The notes under the pieces were generated by a model. It was not told the DNA's origin. It did no database searches and saw nothing but the letters and a program-made list of their open reading frames with translations. Position numbers and translations under genes: made by a program. This document shows positions 4,880-11,373 of a stretch of 13,956 bases of DNA, piece after piece; positions within the stretch are counted from its first letter, which is position 1, and every line of letters begins with the position of its first letter. Origin of the DNA: Candidatus Altimarinota bacterium (GTDB taxonomy: Bacteria; Patescibacteriota; Gracilibacteria; UBA4473); assembly GCA_905478675.1 (NCBI GenBank), contig CAJQJI010000048.1, positions 1 through 13,956 on the forward strand. The letters run 5' to 3'.

Positions 4880-6967
4880 TTATTCTCCTTTTCGGTCAGC
4901 AATAATTTTTTCAGCCACCGCGTTTGGCACTTTAGCGTATTCACCAAACTCCATGCTGTAAGACGCTCGACCTTGTGTCATAGAACGTAGTTCAGTTGCG
5001 TATCCGAACATTTCAGCTAACGGGATTTTTGCTTTTACAAATTTCGCTAGACCTCGGTCTCCCATTTCTTGCACCATTCCACGTTTAGAAGAAACATTCC
5101 CCATTACATCTCCTAAGAAATCTTCTGGTGTAATAATTTCTACGTTCATCATTGGTTCTAGAATTGCTGGGCCCGCTTTTTTACCCCCTTCTTCAAAGGC
5201 TTTAATCATAGCGATTTTGAACGCTAGCTCAGACGAATCTACATCATGGTATGATCCATCAAATAATTCTACTTCAACATCTACCACGGCGTATCCGGCT
5301 AGAATACCACGAGTCACCGCTTCTTTTAGACCTTTTTCACACCCTGGGATGTATTCATTCGGAATGGCAGCCCCTTTAATAGTATTGACGAATTTAATAC
5401 CTGAACCTGGTTCAGCCGGTTTCATTCGAATCGCGACATCCCCAAATTGCCCTCGTCCTCCTGATTGTTTCTTGTGGGTGTATTTCGCTTCTGTTTCTTT
5501 AGTGATCGTTTCTCGGTAAGCCACTTGAGGCTGACCAATGTTCGCTTCTACTTTAAACTCACGTTTCATTCGATCTACCAAGATATCAAGGTGAAGTTCT
5601 CCCATTCCAGACATGATAGTCTGATTCGTTTCTTCATCAGTTCGAATTCGGAACGTTGGATCTTCTTCGGCTAGTTTTTGTAGCGCGATTCCCATTTTTT
5701 CTTGATCTGATTTCGTTTTAGGTTCAACCGAAATAGAAATTACAGGTTCTGGAAACTCCATTGATTCCAATACAATTGGCTCTTTTTCAAGACAAAGTGT
5801 ATCTCCGGTTCGAGCCCCTTTAAGTCCGATAACCGCCCCGATATGACCCGCTGGAATTTCTTCAATTTCTTCACGACTATTGGCATGCATTTGTAAAAGA
5901 CGACCAATTCGTTCTTTTTTCCCAGAAGCTGGGTTGTACACCGTATCTCCAGATTTAAGTACACCAGAGTACACACGTACAAAGGTAATTCGTCCGACGA
6001 AAGGATCGGTTGCAATTTTAAATGAGATAGCCGCTAGTGGCGCTGAATTTTTCGCTTCAAAGTTAATCTCTTCTTCCGTGTTATCTGGATTAACGCCTTG
6101 CGCCGCTGGTACATCCAATGGTGTTGGCAGGTAATCAATAACCGCATCAAGCAGTGGTTGTACCCCTTTATTTTTAAGGGCTGTCCCCGTTAATACGGGA
6201 ATAAATTCACCAGAACACGTAACTCGACGAATACCGTCTTTAAGTTCTTGTTCAGAGATTTCTTCTCCCCCTAGGAATTTTTCCATAAGCGTTTCATCAA
6301 GACCCGCTACCGCTTCTACTAATTTTTCTTTCCATTCACGCGCTAAGTCAATTTCATCATTTGGAATTTCTTCAATGCGCACATCTTTACCAAGATCATC
6401 ATGGTAAGTGATGGCTTTCATCGTGATCAAGTCGATAATTCCGTGGAAACCTTGCTCGATTCCTATTGGTAATTGAATTGGGAAGGCATTTTTGGTTAGT
6501 CGCTCAATAATTGAGTCGTAAGAACGCCAGAATGAAGCGCCTGTTCGATCAAGTTTGTTAATAAAAGCCATTCGCGGAACATTGTATTTGTCCGCTTGTC
6601 GCCATACCGTTTCAGATTGGGGCTCAACCCCAGCCACACCATCAAATACCGTAACGGCACCATCAAGGACTCGCATTGAACGCTCTACTTCAACCGTGAA
6701 ATCCACGTGACCGGGCGTATCAATAATATTTAACTGACAATCTTTCCAGAAAGCCGTTGTCGCTGCTGAAGTAATGGTAATCCCTCGTTCTTGTTCTTGC
6801 TCCATCCAATCCATGGTAGCTTCCCCTTCATGTACTTCACCGATTTTATGAGATTTACCTGTATAGTACAAAATACGTTCAGTAGTGGTTGTTTTACCGG
6901 CATCAATATGCGCGATAATTCCGATATTTCGGACTTTATCCAGAGGATAGTGTTTGTCGTTGGCCAT
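4880..6967 (-). CDS. fusA: Translation elongation factor G
   Basis: EF-G is the GTPase that drives ribosomal translocation and, with RRF, ribosome recycling. The 695-residue protein has the usual full length. GTP-binding motifs are AHIDAGKT (19-26), the switch I RGITI (61-65), DTPGHVDF (83-90) and NKLD (137-140). The domain II beta-barrel (PFVGRITFVRVYSG), domain III, the domain IV loop region (GGRGQFGDV through EVELFDGSYHDVDSS) and domain V (ILEPMMNVEIITPEDFLGDVMG) all follow in order. Nothing is truncated. ATG 6967 gives the normal MANDKHYPLDKVRNIGI start. No rpsL, rpsG or tuf flanks it, so it is a detached str-operon gene with its own promoter. The leader is about 60 nt, contains a small hairpin and shows no Shine-Dalgarno sequence near the ATG. 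Confidence 0.98.
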   Translation of the reverse strand: MANDKHYPLDKVRNIGIIAHIDAGKTTTTERILYYTGKSHKIGEVHEGEATMDWMEQEQERGITITSAATTAFWKDCQLNIIDTPGHVDFTVEVERSMRVLDGAVTVFDGVAGVEPQSETVWRQADKYNVPRMAFINKLDRTGASFWRSYDSIIERLTKNAFPIQLPIGIEQGFHGIIDLITMKAITYHDDLGKDVRIEEIPNDEIDLAREWKEKLVEAVAGLDETLMEKFLGGEEISEQELKDGIRRVTCSGEFIPVLTGTALKNKGVQPLLDAVIDYLPTPLDVPAAQGVNPDNTEEEINFEAKNSAPLAAISFKIATDPFVGRITFVRVYSGVLKSGDTVYNPASGKKERIGRLLQMHANSREEIEEIPAGHIGAVIGLKGARTGDTLCLEKEPIVLESMEFPEPVISISVEPKTKSDQEKMGIALQKLAEEDPTFRIRTDEETNQTIMSGMGELHLDILVDRMKREFKVEANIGQPQVAYRETITKETEAKYTHKKQSGGRGQFGDVAIRMKPAEPGSGIKFVNTIKGAAIPNEYIPGCEKGLKEAVTRGILAGYAVVDVEVELFDGSYHDVDSSELAFKIAMIKAFEEGGKKAGPAILEPMMNVEIITPEDFLGDVMGNVSSKRGMVQEMGDRGLAKFVKAKIPLAEMFGYATELRSMTQGRASYSMEFGEYAKVPNAVAEKIIADRKGE

Positions 6968-7006
6968 GGCTTTCGAAAATTAAAAAATTAGGAGTGGGTT
7001 GTTTTA

Positions 7007-7020
7007 GTGTAAAAATACAC
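7007..7020. promoter_or_regulatory. Small hairpin in the predicted fusA leader
   Basis: A perfect 5-bp stem with a 4-nt loop: GTGTA (7007-7011), AAAA, TACAC (7016-7020). Flanking TTTAG and CTAAA can lengthen it with a bulge. It lies between the predicted start site and ATG 6967. Any regulatory role is a guess. Confidence 0.3.
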
Positions 7021-7034
7021 CTAAATCGCGCGTG

Positions 7035-7062
7035 AATATAGAGAATCAAGGTTTTAGGTCAA
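7035..7062 (-). promoter_or_regulatory. Promoter of fusA
   Basis: On the minus strand, -35 TTGACC (7057-7062), a 16-bp spacer and -10 TATATT (7035-7040) form a good sigma-70-type promoter. It predicts transcription from about 7028 and a leader near 60 nt. Confidence 0.65.
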
Positions 7063-7087
7063 GCGATTAAGTCAGAGACCCTTAAAA

Positions 7088-7939
7088 TTAAAAACGAGTT
7101 TTCCAATCAGATAATTGATCGGCTAGTTTTGTGTTTTTTAACACTGAGTTTTTTGGCCGTGCCGCCGGCGCGCCATAGGCTTCGGTACTGATTTTTTTAA
7201 TGGTGCCGTGCCAGCCTGTTTGATTTAAAAAATACTGCGCAAAGCCCGCCCAGCTCACCGGCACGCCTTGGTTTTGCAGGTGGTAGTGGCCTTTGTCTGG
7301 TATTCGAGTTCGAACTGAGTTCGAACTAAGTTCGAACTCGGAACTTAAAATTGGTTTCACAAAATGCTCAACCACAAACGCTGCTAGTTCGGGCGCATAG
7401 GTTGGTCGACCAATTTGGTCATCAATTATTTTTAGTTCGTCGTATTTTTCGCTCAAACGTTTTATCGTTGAGACGAAATTATTAGAACCATCGCTCCATA
7501 ACCAGCTGGTGCGAATATTCCACCAGTCCCCTTCCGAAGCTTCTAGCGCTGCTTCGGCTTTGGCTTTTGACTGCCCATACACTGATTGCGGATCGCGCGC
7601 GTAGTCTTCTGGGATTTCTAACCCCGCCGGGGCGTTAAATACATATTCGGTTGAAAAATTAATCAACGGGATTCCGGCTTTGGTTAAGTTTTCGACCGCC
7701 TCAGCATTCAGTTTAAAGCAAATATCTTTATTGGTTTCCGCTTTATCAACGGCCGTATACGCCGCACAGTTAACGATTAAATCTGGTTTTTCTGTTTTTA
7801 AATATTCCAGCACTTTATCGTGCTTCAGCAATGAAACGTCGTTACTTTTAGGCGCTATAAAATTGAGGTTTTGCGCTGCAAATAATTTTTTAAATTCAGA
7901 ACCGAGAAGGCCGGTTGAGCCGAAAAGACATATCTTCAT
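7088..7939 (-). CDS. rfbD: dTDP-4-dehydrorhamnose reductase (RmlD/RfbD family)
   Basis: RmlD reduces dTDP-4-dehydro-L-rhamnose to dTDP-L-rhamnose with NAD(P)H, the last step of rhamnose donor synthesis for surface polysaccharides. The 283-residue SDR-fold protein has the nucleotide loop GSTGLLGS (7-14), VNCAAYTAVDKAE (56-68), the catalytic Thr in STEYVF (96-101, where most homologues have STDYVF) and YGQSK (121-125, catalytic Tyr and Lys). IIDDQIGRPTYAPELA (171-186) is a typical late family motif. Residues 201-212 (EFELSSNSVRTR) are encoded by three tandem 11-bp palindromic units and look like an in-frame insertion between two conserved segments. The other rml genes are not in the window, so related SDR reductases remain possible. 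A TATAAA box 8 nt before ATG 7939 suggests a very short or absent leader. Confidence 0.88.
   Translation of the reverse strand: MKICLFGSTGLLGSEFKKLFAAQNLNFIAPKSNDVSLLKHDKVLEYLKTEKPDLIVNCAAYTAVDKAETNKDICFKLNAEAVENLTKAGIPLINFSTEYVFNAPAGLEIPEDYARDPQSVYGQSKAKAEAALEASEGDWWNIRTSWLWSDGSNNFVSTIKRLSEKYDELKIIDDQIGRPTYAPELAAFVVEHFVKPILSSEFELSSNSVRTRIPDKGHYHLQNQGVPVSWAGFAQYFLNQTGWHGTIKKISTEAYGAPAARPKNSVLKNTKLADQLSDWKTRF
7306..7338. repeat. 11-bp tandem palindromic repeat inside rfbD
   Basis: Three consecutive units, GAGTTCGAACT, GAGTTCGAACT and AAGTTCGAACT, each contain the palindrome AGTTCGAACT. With the flanking C and CG, the 36-bp block is nearly a perfect palindrome, differing only at two G/A spacer positions. 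Thirty-three bases keep the frame open. Confidence 0.85.
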
Positions 7940-7947
7940 AGGTTTTT

Positions 7948-7976
7948 TTTATATCTCTTTTTGCCAAAAGAGACAA
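7948..7976 (-). promoter_or_regulatory. Candidate promoter of rfbD inside a hairpin repeat
   Basis: On the minus strand, -35 TTGTCT (7971-7976), a 17-bp spacer and -10 TATAAA (7948-7953) lie 8 nt before ATG 7939. The -35 and spacer coincide with the hairpin repeat at 7954-7981. Confidence 0.5.
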
Positions 7977-7981
7977 AAACT
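7954..7981 (-). repeat. GTTTTTGTCTC hairpin repeat, copy 2
   Basis: The minus strand reads GTTTTTGTCTCTTTT, then GGCA, then AAAAGAGA; the perfect 8-bp stem is 7954-7961 with 7966-7973. It resembles the plus-strand copy at 1561-1590 in both the GTTTTTGTYTC lead-in and the stem. Confidence 0.5.
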
Positions 7982-7991
7982 TCGTGGCCAT

Positions 7992-8026
7992 AAAAACCTA
8001 AGAAGTGAAATTCACTTCTTAGGTTT
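7992..8026 (-). terminator. Terminator of rnpB
   Basis: A perfect 16-bp stem (7994-8009 with 8011-8026, core CCTAAGAAGTG/CACTTCTTAGG) directly follows the 3' end of RNase P RNA. On the minus strand it ends in GGTTTTT. The right side lacks a T-run, so it works for leftward transcription. Confidence 0.85.
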
Positions 8027-8397
8027 GCTCTTTCTCTGGTAAGCCGAGTTCTGTTTTTCAGACAACATTTATCTAGGAAGCTCATTGCTGAACCCCTCAA
8101 GCGACGGAACCAAACTCGGGTCTTCGTTGGAAGGCTAACTCACCGATTTTGGGCCACCCGCCTAGCTACCCACTTGGGTTTACCAACTGCTACGCCTTGC
8201 GTCGTAGCTTTCCCTACTCAAAGGGACTTTTCACCGGTTTCTCTGCTGGGCAGAGCGCCGTATAGTTTCTGTGGCACTTTCCCTCACCATGCATTGCTGC
8301 ACCGCGGAGCGGCCGTTAGCCGTAAATGCGCCTTCGCTGGTAGCTCGGACTTTCCTCACCTCAATTTACATTGAAGCGTATTGTCTCTCGAAAGAGC
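8027..8397 (-). ncRNA. rnpB: RNase P RNA (bacterial class A-like)
   Basis: This is the catalytic RNA that cleaves tRNA 5' leaders. On the minus strand the conserved GAGGAAAGTCCGAGC (8343-8357) begins the P4 region. CCACAGAAACTATACGGC, GTAGGGAAAG and the 3' conserved ACAGAACTCGGCTTAC (ending near 8040) follow in the usual order. The ends are set by an 8-bp P1 helix: GCTCTTTC (8390-8397) pairs with GAAAGAGC (8027-8034), giving about 371 nt. A promoter fits directly before the 5' end and a strong terminator directly after the 3' end. The open frame across 8174-8374 on the plus strand is a by-product of this RNA. The neighbour dnaG diverges from it. The RnpA protein gene is not in the window. Confidence 0.96.
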
Positions 8398-8399
8398 GG

Positions 8400-8428
8400 T
8401 TGATTTGTAGTTCAAAAACCTTTAAAAA
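8400..8428 (+). promoter_or_regulatory. Candidate promoter of dnaG
   Basis: -35 TTGATT (8400-8405), a 17-bp spacer and -10 TAAAAA (8423-8428) on the plus strand. It predicts a leader of about 65 nt that contains the CTAG repeat tract. Its -10 overlaps the -35 of the divergent rnpB promoter. Confidence 0.4.
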
Positions 8429-8432
8429 TCAA
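8404..8432 (-). promoter_or_regulatory. Promoter of rnpB
   Basis: On the minus strand, -35 TTGATT (8427-8432), a 17-bp spacer and -10 TACAAA (8404-8409). Six bases later comes the P1 helix start at 8397, exactly where transcription of a mature-ended RNase P RNA would begin. Confidence 0.65.
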
Positions 8433-8442
8433 GTAGAGAAAG

Positions 8443-8489
8443 AAAGCTAGAAAGCTAGGGAAGTAGAAACTAGCAATCTAGCACACTAG
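8443..8489. repeat. 8-bp CTAG tandem repeat tract upstream of dnaG
   Basis: Six degenerate units end in CTAG or GTAG: AAAGCTAG, AAAGCTAG, GGAAGTAG, AAACTAG, CAATCTAG and CACACTAG. The tract ends 12 bp before the dnaG ATG and would lie in its 5' leader. Confidence 0.7.
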
Positions 8490-8501
8490 CCTTCTTACTA
8501 A

Positions 8502-10175
8502 ATGAACGATAGATTTGTTGAAGACGTAAAATCACGAGTCGATTTAGTCGAAATCGTGCGCAAATATGCCGAAATTAAAAAAGCGGGGAAGAATTTTTCG
8601 TGTAAGAGTCCGTTTCGGAACGAAAAAACCCCTAGTTTTTCGATCAGTCCTGAAAAACAAATGTGGTATGACTTTGGGGCTGCCGAAGGCGGTGACGCCA
8701 TTAGTTTTATTGAAAAAATTGAAAACTGCTCTTTTCGCGAAGCGGTGGAAATTTTGGCCGACATGGCTGGCGTTACAATTCCGAAAGATTTTGGCGCGGA
8801 TAAAGGGCCTACTAAAAACGACAAACAAGATTTATTCTCACTCCACAAAGCGGCCGCTGAATTTTTTGCCACGACCTGGCAAAACACTCCCAAGGCCAAA
8901 GCCTACACCAAAAGTCGAGGTTTAACCGACGACATGATGGCCCGTTGGCAACTGGGTTACGGCGGCGATAGCAAAGACGGGCTCACGAAACATTTGCTTA
9001 AAAAAGGGTTTAAAGAAAAATTAATTGCCGAATCTGGCGTGGCGTTTGAACGAAGCTTTGGCGACCAAGCCATGATGGATCGTTTTTGGGGTCGCATGAT
9101 GATTCCAATTTGTGAGCCGCGAAACGGTGAGATTATCGCCTTTTCTGGCCGCGATATTTTAGACCGCGAAAAAGTGGGGAAATATGTTAATTCACCAGAA
9201 AACCCCGTGTACCATAAATCGGCCACCTTATTTGGTTTAGACCGAGCCCGCAACAGCATTAAAGAACTTGATGCCGTTATTTTGGTAGAAGGTAATTTAG
9301 ACGTGGTGTTTGCCCATGAACGAGGTTTCACCAACACCGTGGCCACCTGTGGCACGGCTTTAACCGATGAACATTTACGAGCCTTAAGGCGTTTAACCAG
9401 CAATTTTTATCTGGCCTTTGATAACGATTTAGCCGGCAAAAAAGCCACGCTTAAAGGCGTGGAAATGTGTTTAGCGATGGAACTGAATCCGTTTGTTATT
9501 TCGCTCGATGAAGTGAAAGATTTTGGTGATTTTTTGGTCGATAAAAACAATGCCATAGTGTTGCAAAAAATGATAGACGACTGCCCGCCCGCCTTAGATT
9601 TTTTTCTAGAACGGTTTGCCGCTAAAAATTTACCTAATGGCATTGAAGGGGAAAAAAAGTTTCTTGATAGCTTCTTTTTCTTCTTAAAATTAGTGCAACG
9701 CCCGATTGAAGTGGATGAATACTTAAAACGAATTGCTCAGAAATTAAACCGCAGCCAAACCATTATTGAAGATGAATTTCATAAGTTCACCGCCAAACAA
9801 AGTAACCACACCAAACCTAAGTTTGTGCCTGAAGCCGAGATTCGGTTTAGCCGAGAACAAAACTTTGTGGGTTTTGTCTACGCGTTCTGGGAAGAACTAA
9901 AAGGCGCGATTGAACCTAAAGCAGCCGACATTTTAAATCTACTGGGAGACCAAACCACCTACACGTTGATTGAGAAAAAAATAAACAACACCCCCTTGGA
10001 TAAAGCCGAAAGCGCTCAGGCCCTGGCCTGGCAAATGTGGCAAGAAAAACAGTTCGAAAGCATAGAACCCGATGCCATGGTGCTTAAAATAACACTGCAA
10101 CAGTATGTGGTGAACCTAAAAAAAGAAGCCGAAAACCGGGCCCGAACGGCCGCGGCTAAAGCGATGAATAAGTAA
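8502..10175 (+). CDS. dnaG: DNA primase DnaG lacking the canonical zinc ligands
   Basis: DnaG makes RNA primers at the replication fork. The 557-residue protein has the N-terminal CHC2-type domain, the primase core and the TOPRIM catalytic domain with Glu263 (VEGNLDV), Asp307 and Asp309 (DNDLAG), followed by a short C-terminal helicase-binding region. In E. coli the zinc is held by C-P-F-H and C-F-G-C; here the equivalent positions read SPFR (Ser36, Arg39) and DFGA (Asp57, Ala60), so all four ligands are replaced, although the surrounding NEKTPSFSISPEKQ and EGGDAISF are intact. One Cys (34) is nearby. The catalytic residues are complete, so this is a working primase family member with a metal-free N-domain by inference. 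ATG 8502 matches the family start; there is no Shine-Dalgarno sequence. The usual rpoD partner is not adjacent. Confidence 0.96.
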   Translation: MNDRFVEDVKSRVDLVEIVRKYAEIKKAGKNFSCKSPFRNEKTPSFSISPEKQMWYDFGAAEGGDAISFIEKIENCSFREAVEILADMAGVTIPKDFGADKGPTKNDKQDLFSLHKAAAEFFATTWQNTPKAKAYTKSRGLTDDMMARWQLGYGGDSKDGLTKHLLKKGFKEKLIAESGVAFERSFGDQAMMDRFWGRMMIPICEPRNGEIIAFSGRDILDREKVGKYVNSPENPVYHKSATLFGLDRARNSIKELDAVILVEGNLDVVFAHERGFTNTVATCGTALTDEHLRALRRLTSNFYLAFDNDLAGKKATLKGVEMCLAMELNPFVISLDEVKDFGDFLVDKNNAIVLQKMIDDCPPALDFFLERFAAKNLPNGIEGEKKFLDSFFFFLKLVQRPIEVDEYLKRIAQKLNRSQTIIEDEFHKFTAKQSNHTKPKFVPEAEIRFSREQNFVGFVYAFWEELKGAIEPKAADILNLLGDQTTYTLIEKKINNTPLDKAESAQALAWQMWQEKQFESIEPDAMVLKITLQQYVVNLKKEAENRARTAAAKAMNK

Positions 10176-10239
10176 TATTTCTCTTAATTCTCTTTCTTTT
10201 GTCACCTTGAAGGCCGAATTTAATATTCCTGTAAAAAGA

Positions 10240-10367
10240 GGTCATGCGAAGGATCTCCCCGTCTTTTCTTAGCGACCTAAGTGCTAACGCCACATCTCAA
10301 AACTCACTTCATTCTCCATCTTAATACTAAAAGTGGAGAGATTTCGTCATACTTCCTCAGGATGACA
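10240..10367. repeat. TGTCAT-type hairpin repeat, copy C (128 bp)
   Basis: The left end reads GGTCATGCGAAGGATCTCCC and the right end carries GGAGAGATTTC then CCTCAGGATGACA. The ends are inverted relative to each other and share GTCAT and (G)GGAGAT with copies B and D. It occupies half of the dnaG-smpB gap, which otherwise holds only the 7-bp repeat and the smpB -10 box. Confidence 0.6.
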
Positions 10368-10391
10368 AAGTATGTGTTTTTCAAAACGAGA

Positions 10392-10412
10392 ATTCGTAAT
10401 TCGTCATTCGTA
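10392..10412. repeat. 7-bp tandem repeat (ATTCGTA) upstream of smpB
   Basis: Three exact-length units: ATTCGTA, ATTCGTC, ATTCGTA. Same heptamer and same orientation as the in-gene copy at 2451-2482. It ends 3 bp before the smpB -10 box. Confidence 0.75.
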
Positions 10413-10415
10413 ACT

Positions 10416-10421
10416 TATAAT
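10416..10421 (+). promoter_or_regulatory. -10 box of smpB
   Basis: A consensus TATAAT lies 8 nt before ATG 10430, so transcription should start at or next to the start codon. The -35 position falls in the 7-bp repeat and is poor (TTCGTA at 17-bp spacing). Confidence 0.55.
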
Positions 10422-10429
10422 TGCTTTAC

Positions 10430-10870
10430 ATGATTTTACTCGAAAACCGCAAAGCCCGATTTGACTATGAACTCACCGACACTTTAGAGGCCGGTATGGC
10501 TTTGCAGGGCTGGGAGGTTAAATCTTTACGAAAGAAAGAAGGCAACTTAAAAGGGGCGTGGGTTCGACTCGAAAACGGCGAAGCGTGGTTAGTAAACTGT
10601 AAAATTACTCCGTGGAAGTTTGGCGAAACCGGGGCTCAAGACCCACATGCGCCCCGAAAATTATTGCTGCACAAAAAAGAAATTTTAAAACTCAGCGCTA
10701 AGCAGCAAGAACAAAAAGTAGCCGTGGTACCGCTGAAAGTTTATATGAGTAAAGGCAAAATTAAGTGCGAACTGGGAATTGGAAAAGGTCGAAAACGCCA
10801 CGAGAAAAAACAAGTTTTGAAAGAACGATCCATTGATCGAGCCGCACAACAAGATTTAAAAAGATACTAA
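10430..10870 (+). CDS. smpB: SsrA-binding protein SmpB
   Basis: SmpB binds tmRNA and brings it to stalled ribosomes for trans-translation. The 146-residue protein shows the family order: ENRKARFDYEL at the start, GWEVKSLR (GTEVKSLR in most), DPHAPRKLLLHKKEI (usually ...R.RKLLLHK.EI), PLKVYMSKGKIKCELGIGKGRKRHEKK, and the basic C-terminal tail (KERSIDRAAQQDLKRY) that inserts into the decoding site. ATG 10430 matches the family start; the frame extends upstream to a TTG at 10421, which lies inside the TATAAT box and is not used. The stop overlaps the stop region of the convergent phosphoribosyltransferase gene by 4 bp. The tmRNA gene ssrA is not in the window. Confidence 0.96.
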   Translation: MILLENRKARFDYELTDTLEAGMALQGWEVKSLRKKEGNLKGAWVRLENGEAWLVNCKITPWKFGETGAQDPHAPRKLLLHKKEILKLSAKQQEQKVAVVPLKVYMSKGKIKCELGIGKGRKRHEKKQVLKERSIDRAAQQDLKRY

Positions 10871-11337
10871 AGCGGTGCACTTAGTTTTTCGTGTCCATCC
10901 CACATCACCTCCCACGGAAAATCAATCCAGGTTTCATACTCTAAAACACCGCCCACAAAGGTTAACGTGTGTTCTGGCCAACGCGCAAAAGTGCACGCGG
11001 TATCGATACTTGGGTAGAGCGATTGCACGTATTTAATGGTTTGCCCAGAATCAAAAATGTCATCCACCAGTAAACACTTTTCTGGGTTTAACACACGTTT
11101 TGAAAAACCGTCGACTAACACTTCTTTAATCTGGCCTGCTTTTTGGTCTTTATAGCTGCTTAAATTCAAGGTTTCAATCGGTAAGTTTAACGCTTTCGCT
11201 AAAAAATAAGCCGGAAATACTCCTCCTCGCGTAATGGCTAAAATATAATCGTATTCTTTTCCGTTGTTCTTAATTTGTGCGGTTAAGCGATTATTTGCGT
11301 CGTAAAAGTCTGTCCAGGTTATCAGTTTATTGGTCAT
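10867..11337 (-). CDS. Purine (xanthine/hypoxanthine-type) phosphoribosyltransferase
   Basis: This 156-residue type I PRTase probably transfers a ribosyl phosphate from PRPP to a free purine base in nucleotide salvage. The PRPP motif LVDDIFDSGQT is at about 91-101, and the loop ITRGGVFPAY (35-44) is typical of Gpt/Hpt-like enzymes. A late WIDFPWE segment (about 138-144) resembles that in Gpt-like enzymes. Substrate choice between xanthine, guanine and hypoxanthine cannot be told from this sequence. ATG 11337 lies 36 bp after the tadC stop. A TTGAAG/TAAGAT promoter ends 7 nt before this ATG, so the gene has its own start even though it follows tadC on the same strand. Its stop overlaps the smpB stop region by 4 bp, with no terminator between. 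Confidence 0.88.
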   Translation of the reverse strand: MTNKLITWTDFYDANNRLTAQIKNNGKEYDYILAITRGGVFPAYFLAKALNLPIETLNLSSYKDQKAGQIKEVLVDGFSKRVLNPEKCLLVDDIFDSGQTIKYVQSLYPSIDTACTFARWPEHTLTFVGGVLEYETWIDFPWEVMWDGHEKLSAPL

Positions 11338-11344
11338 CTTTTAA

Positions 11345-11372
11345 ATCTTATCAAAGCCCCGCCCGGCTTCAA
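11345..11372 (-). promoter_or_regulatory. Candidate promoter of the phosphoribosyltransferase gene
   Basis: On the minus strand, -35 TTGAAG (11367-11372), a 16-bp spacer and -10 TAAGAT (11345-11350), 7 nt before ATG 11337. It sits just past the tadC stop codon, so salvage can be expressed apart from the pilus genes. Confidence 0.45.
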
Positions 11373-11373
11373 G

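Noticed and set aside
5217..6134. Several open frames on both strands within fusA
   Set aside because: They are shadows of the EF-G frame, which is intact over its full length.
7306..7338. CRISPR-like array
   Set aside because: The units are contiguous 11-mers without spacers and lie inside an open coding frame.
8174..8374. 66-codon plus-strand open frame
   Set aside because: It lies wholly inside the RNase P RNA gene, antisense to its conserved core.
8498..8925. Long antisense and alternative-frame open frames across the start of dnaG
   Set aside because: The DnaG frame has clear family motifs throughout; the others have unusual composition and no motif.
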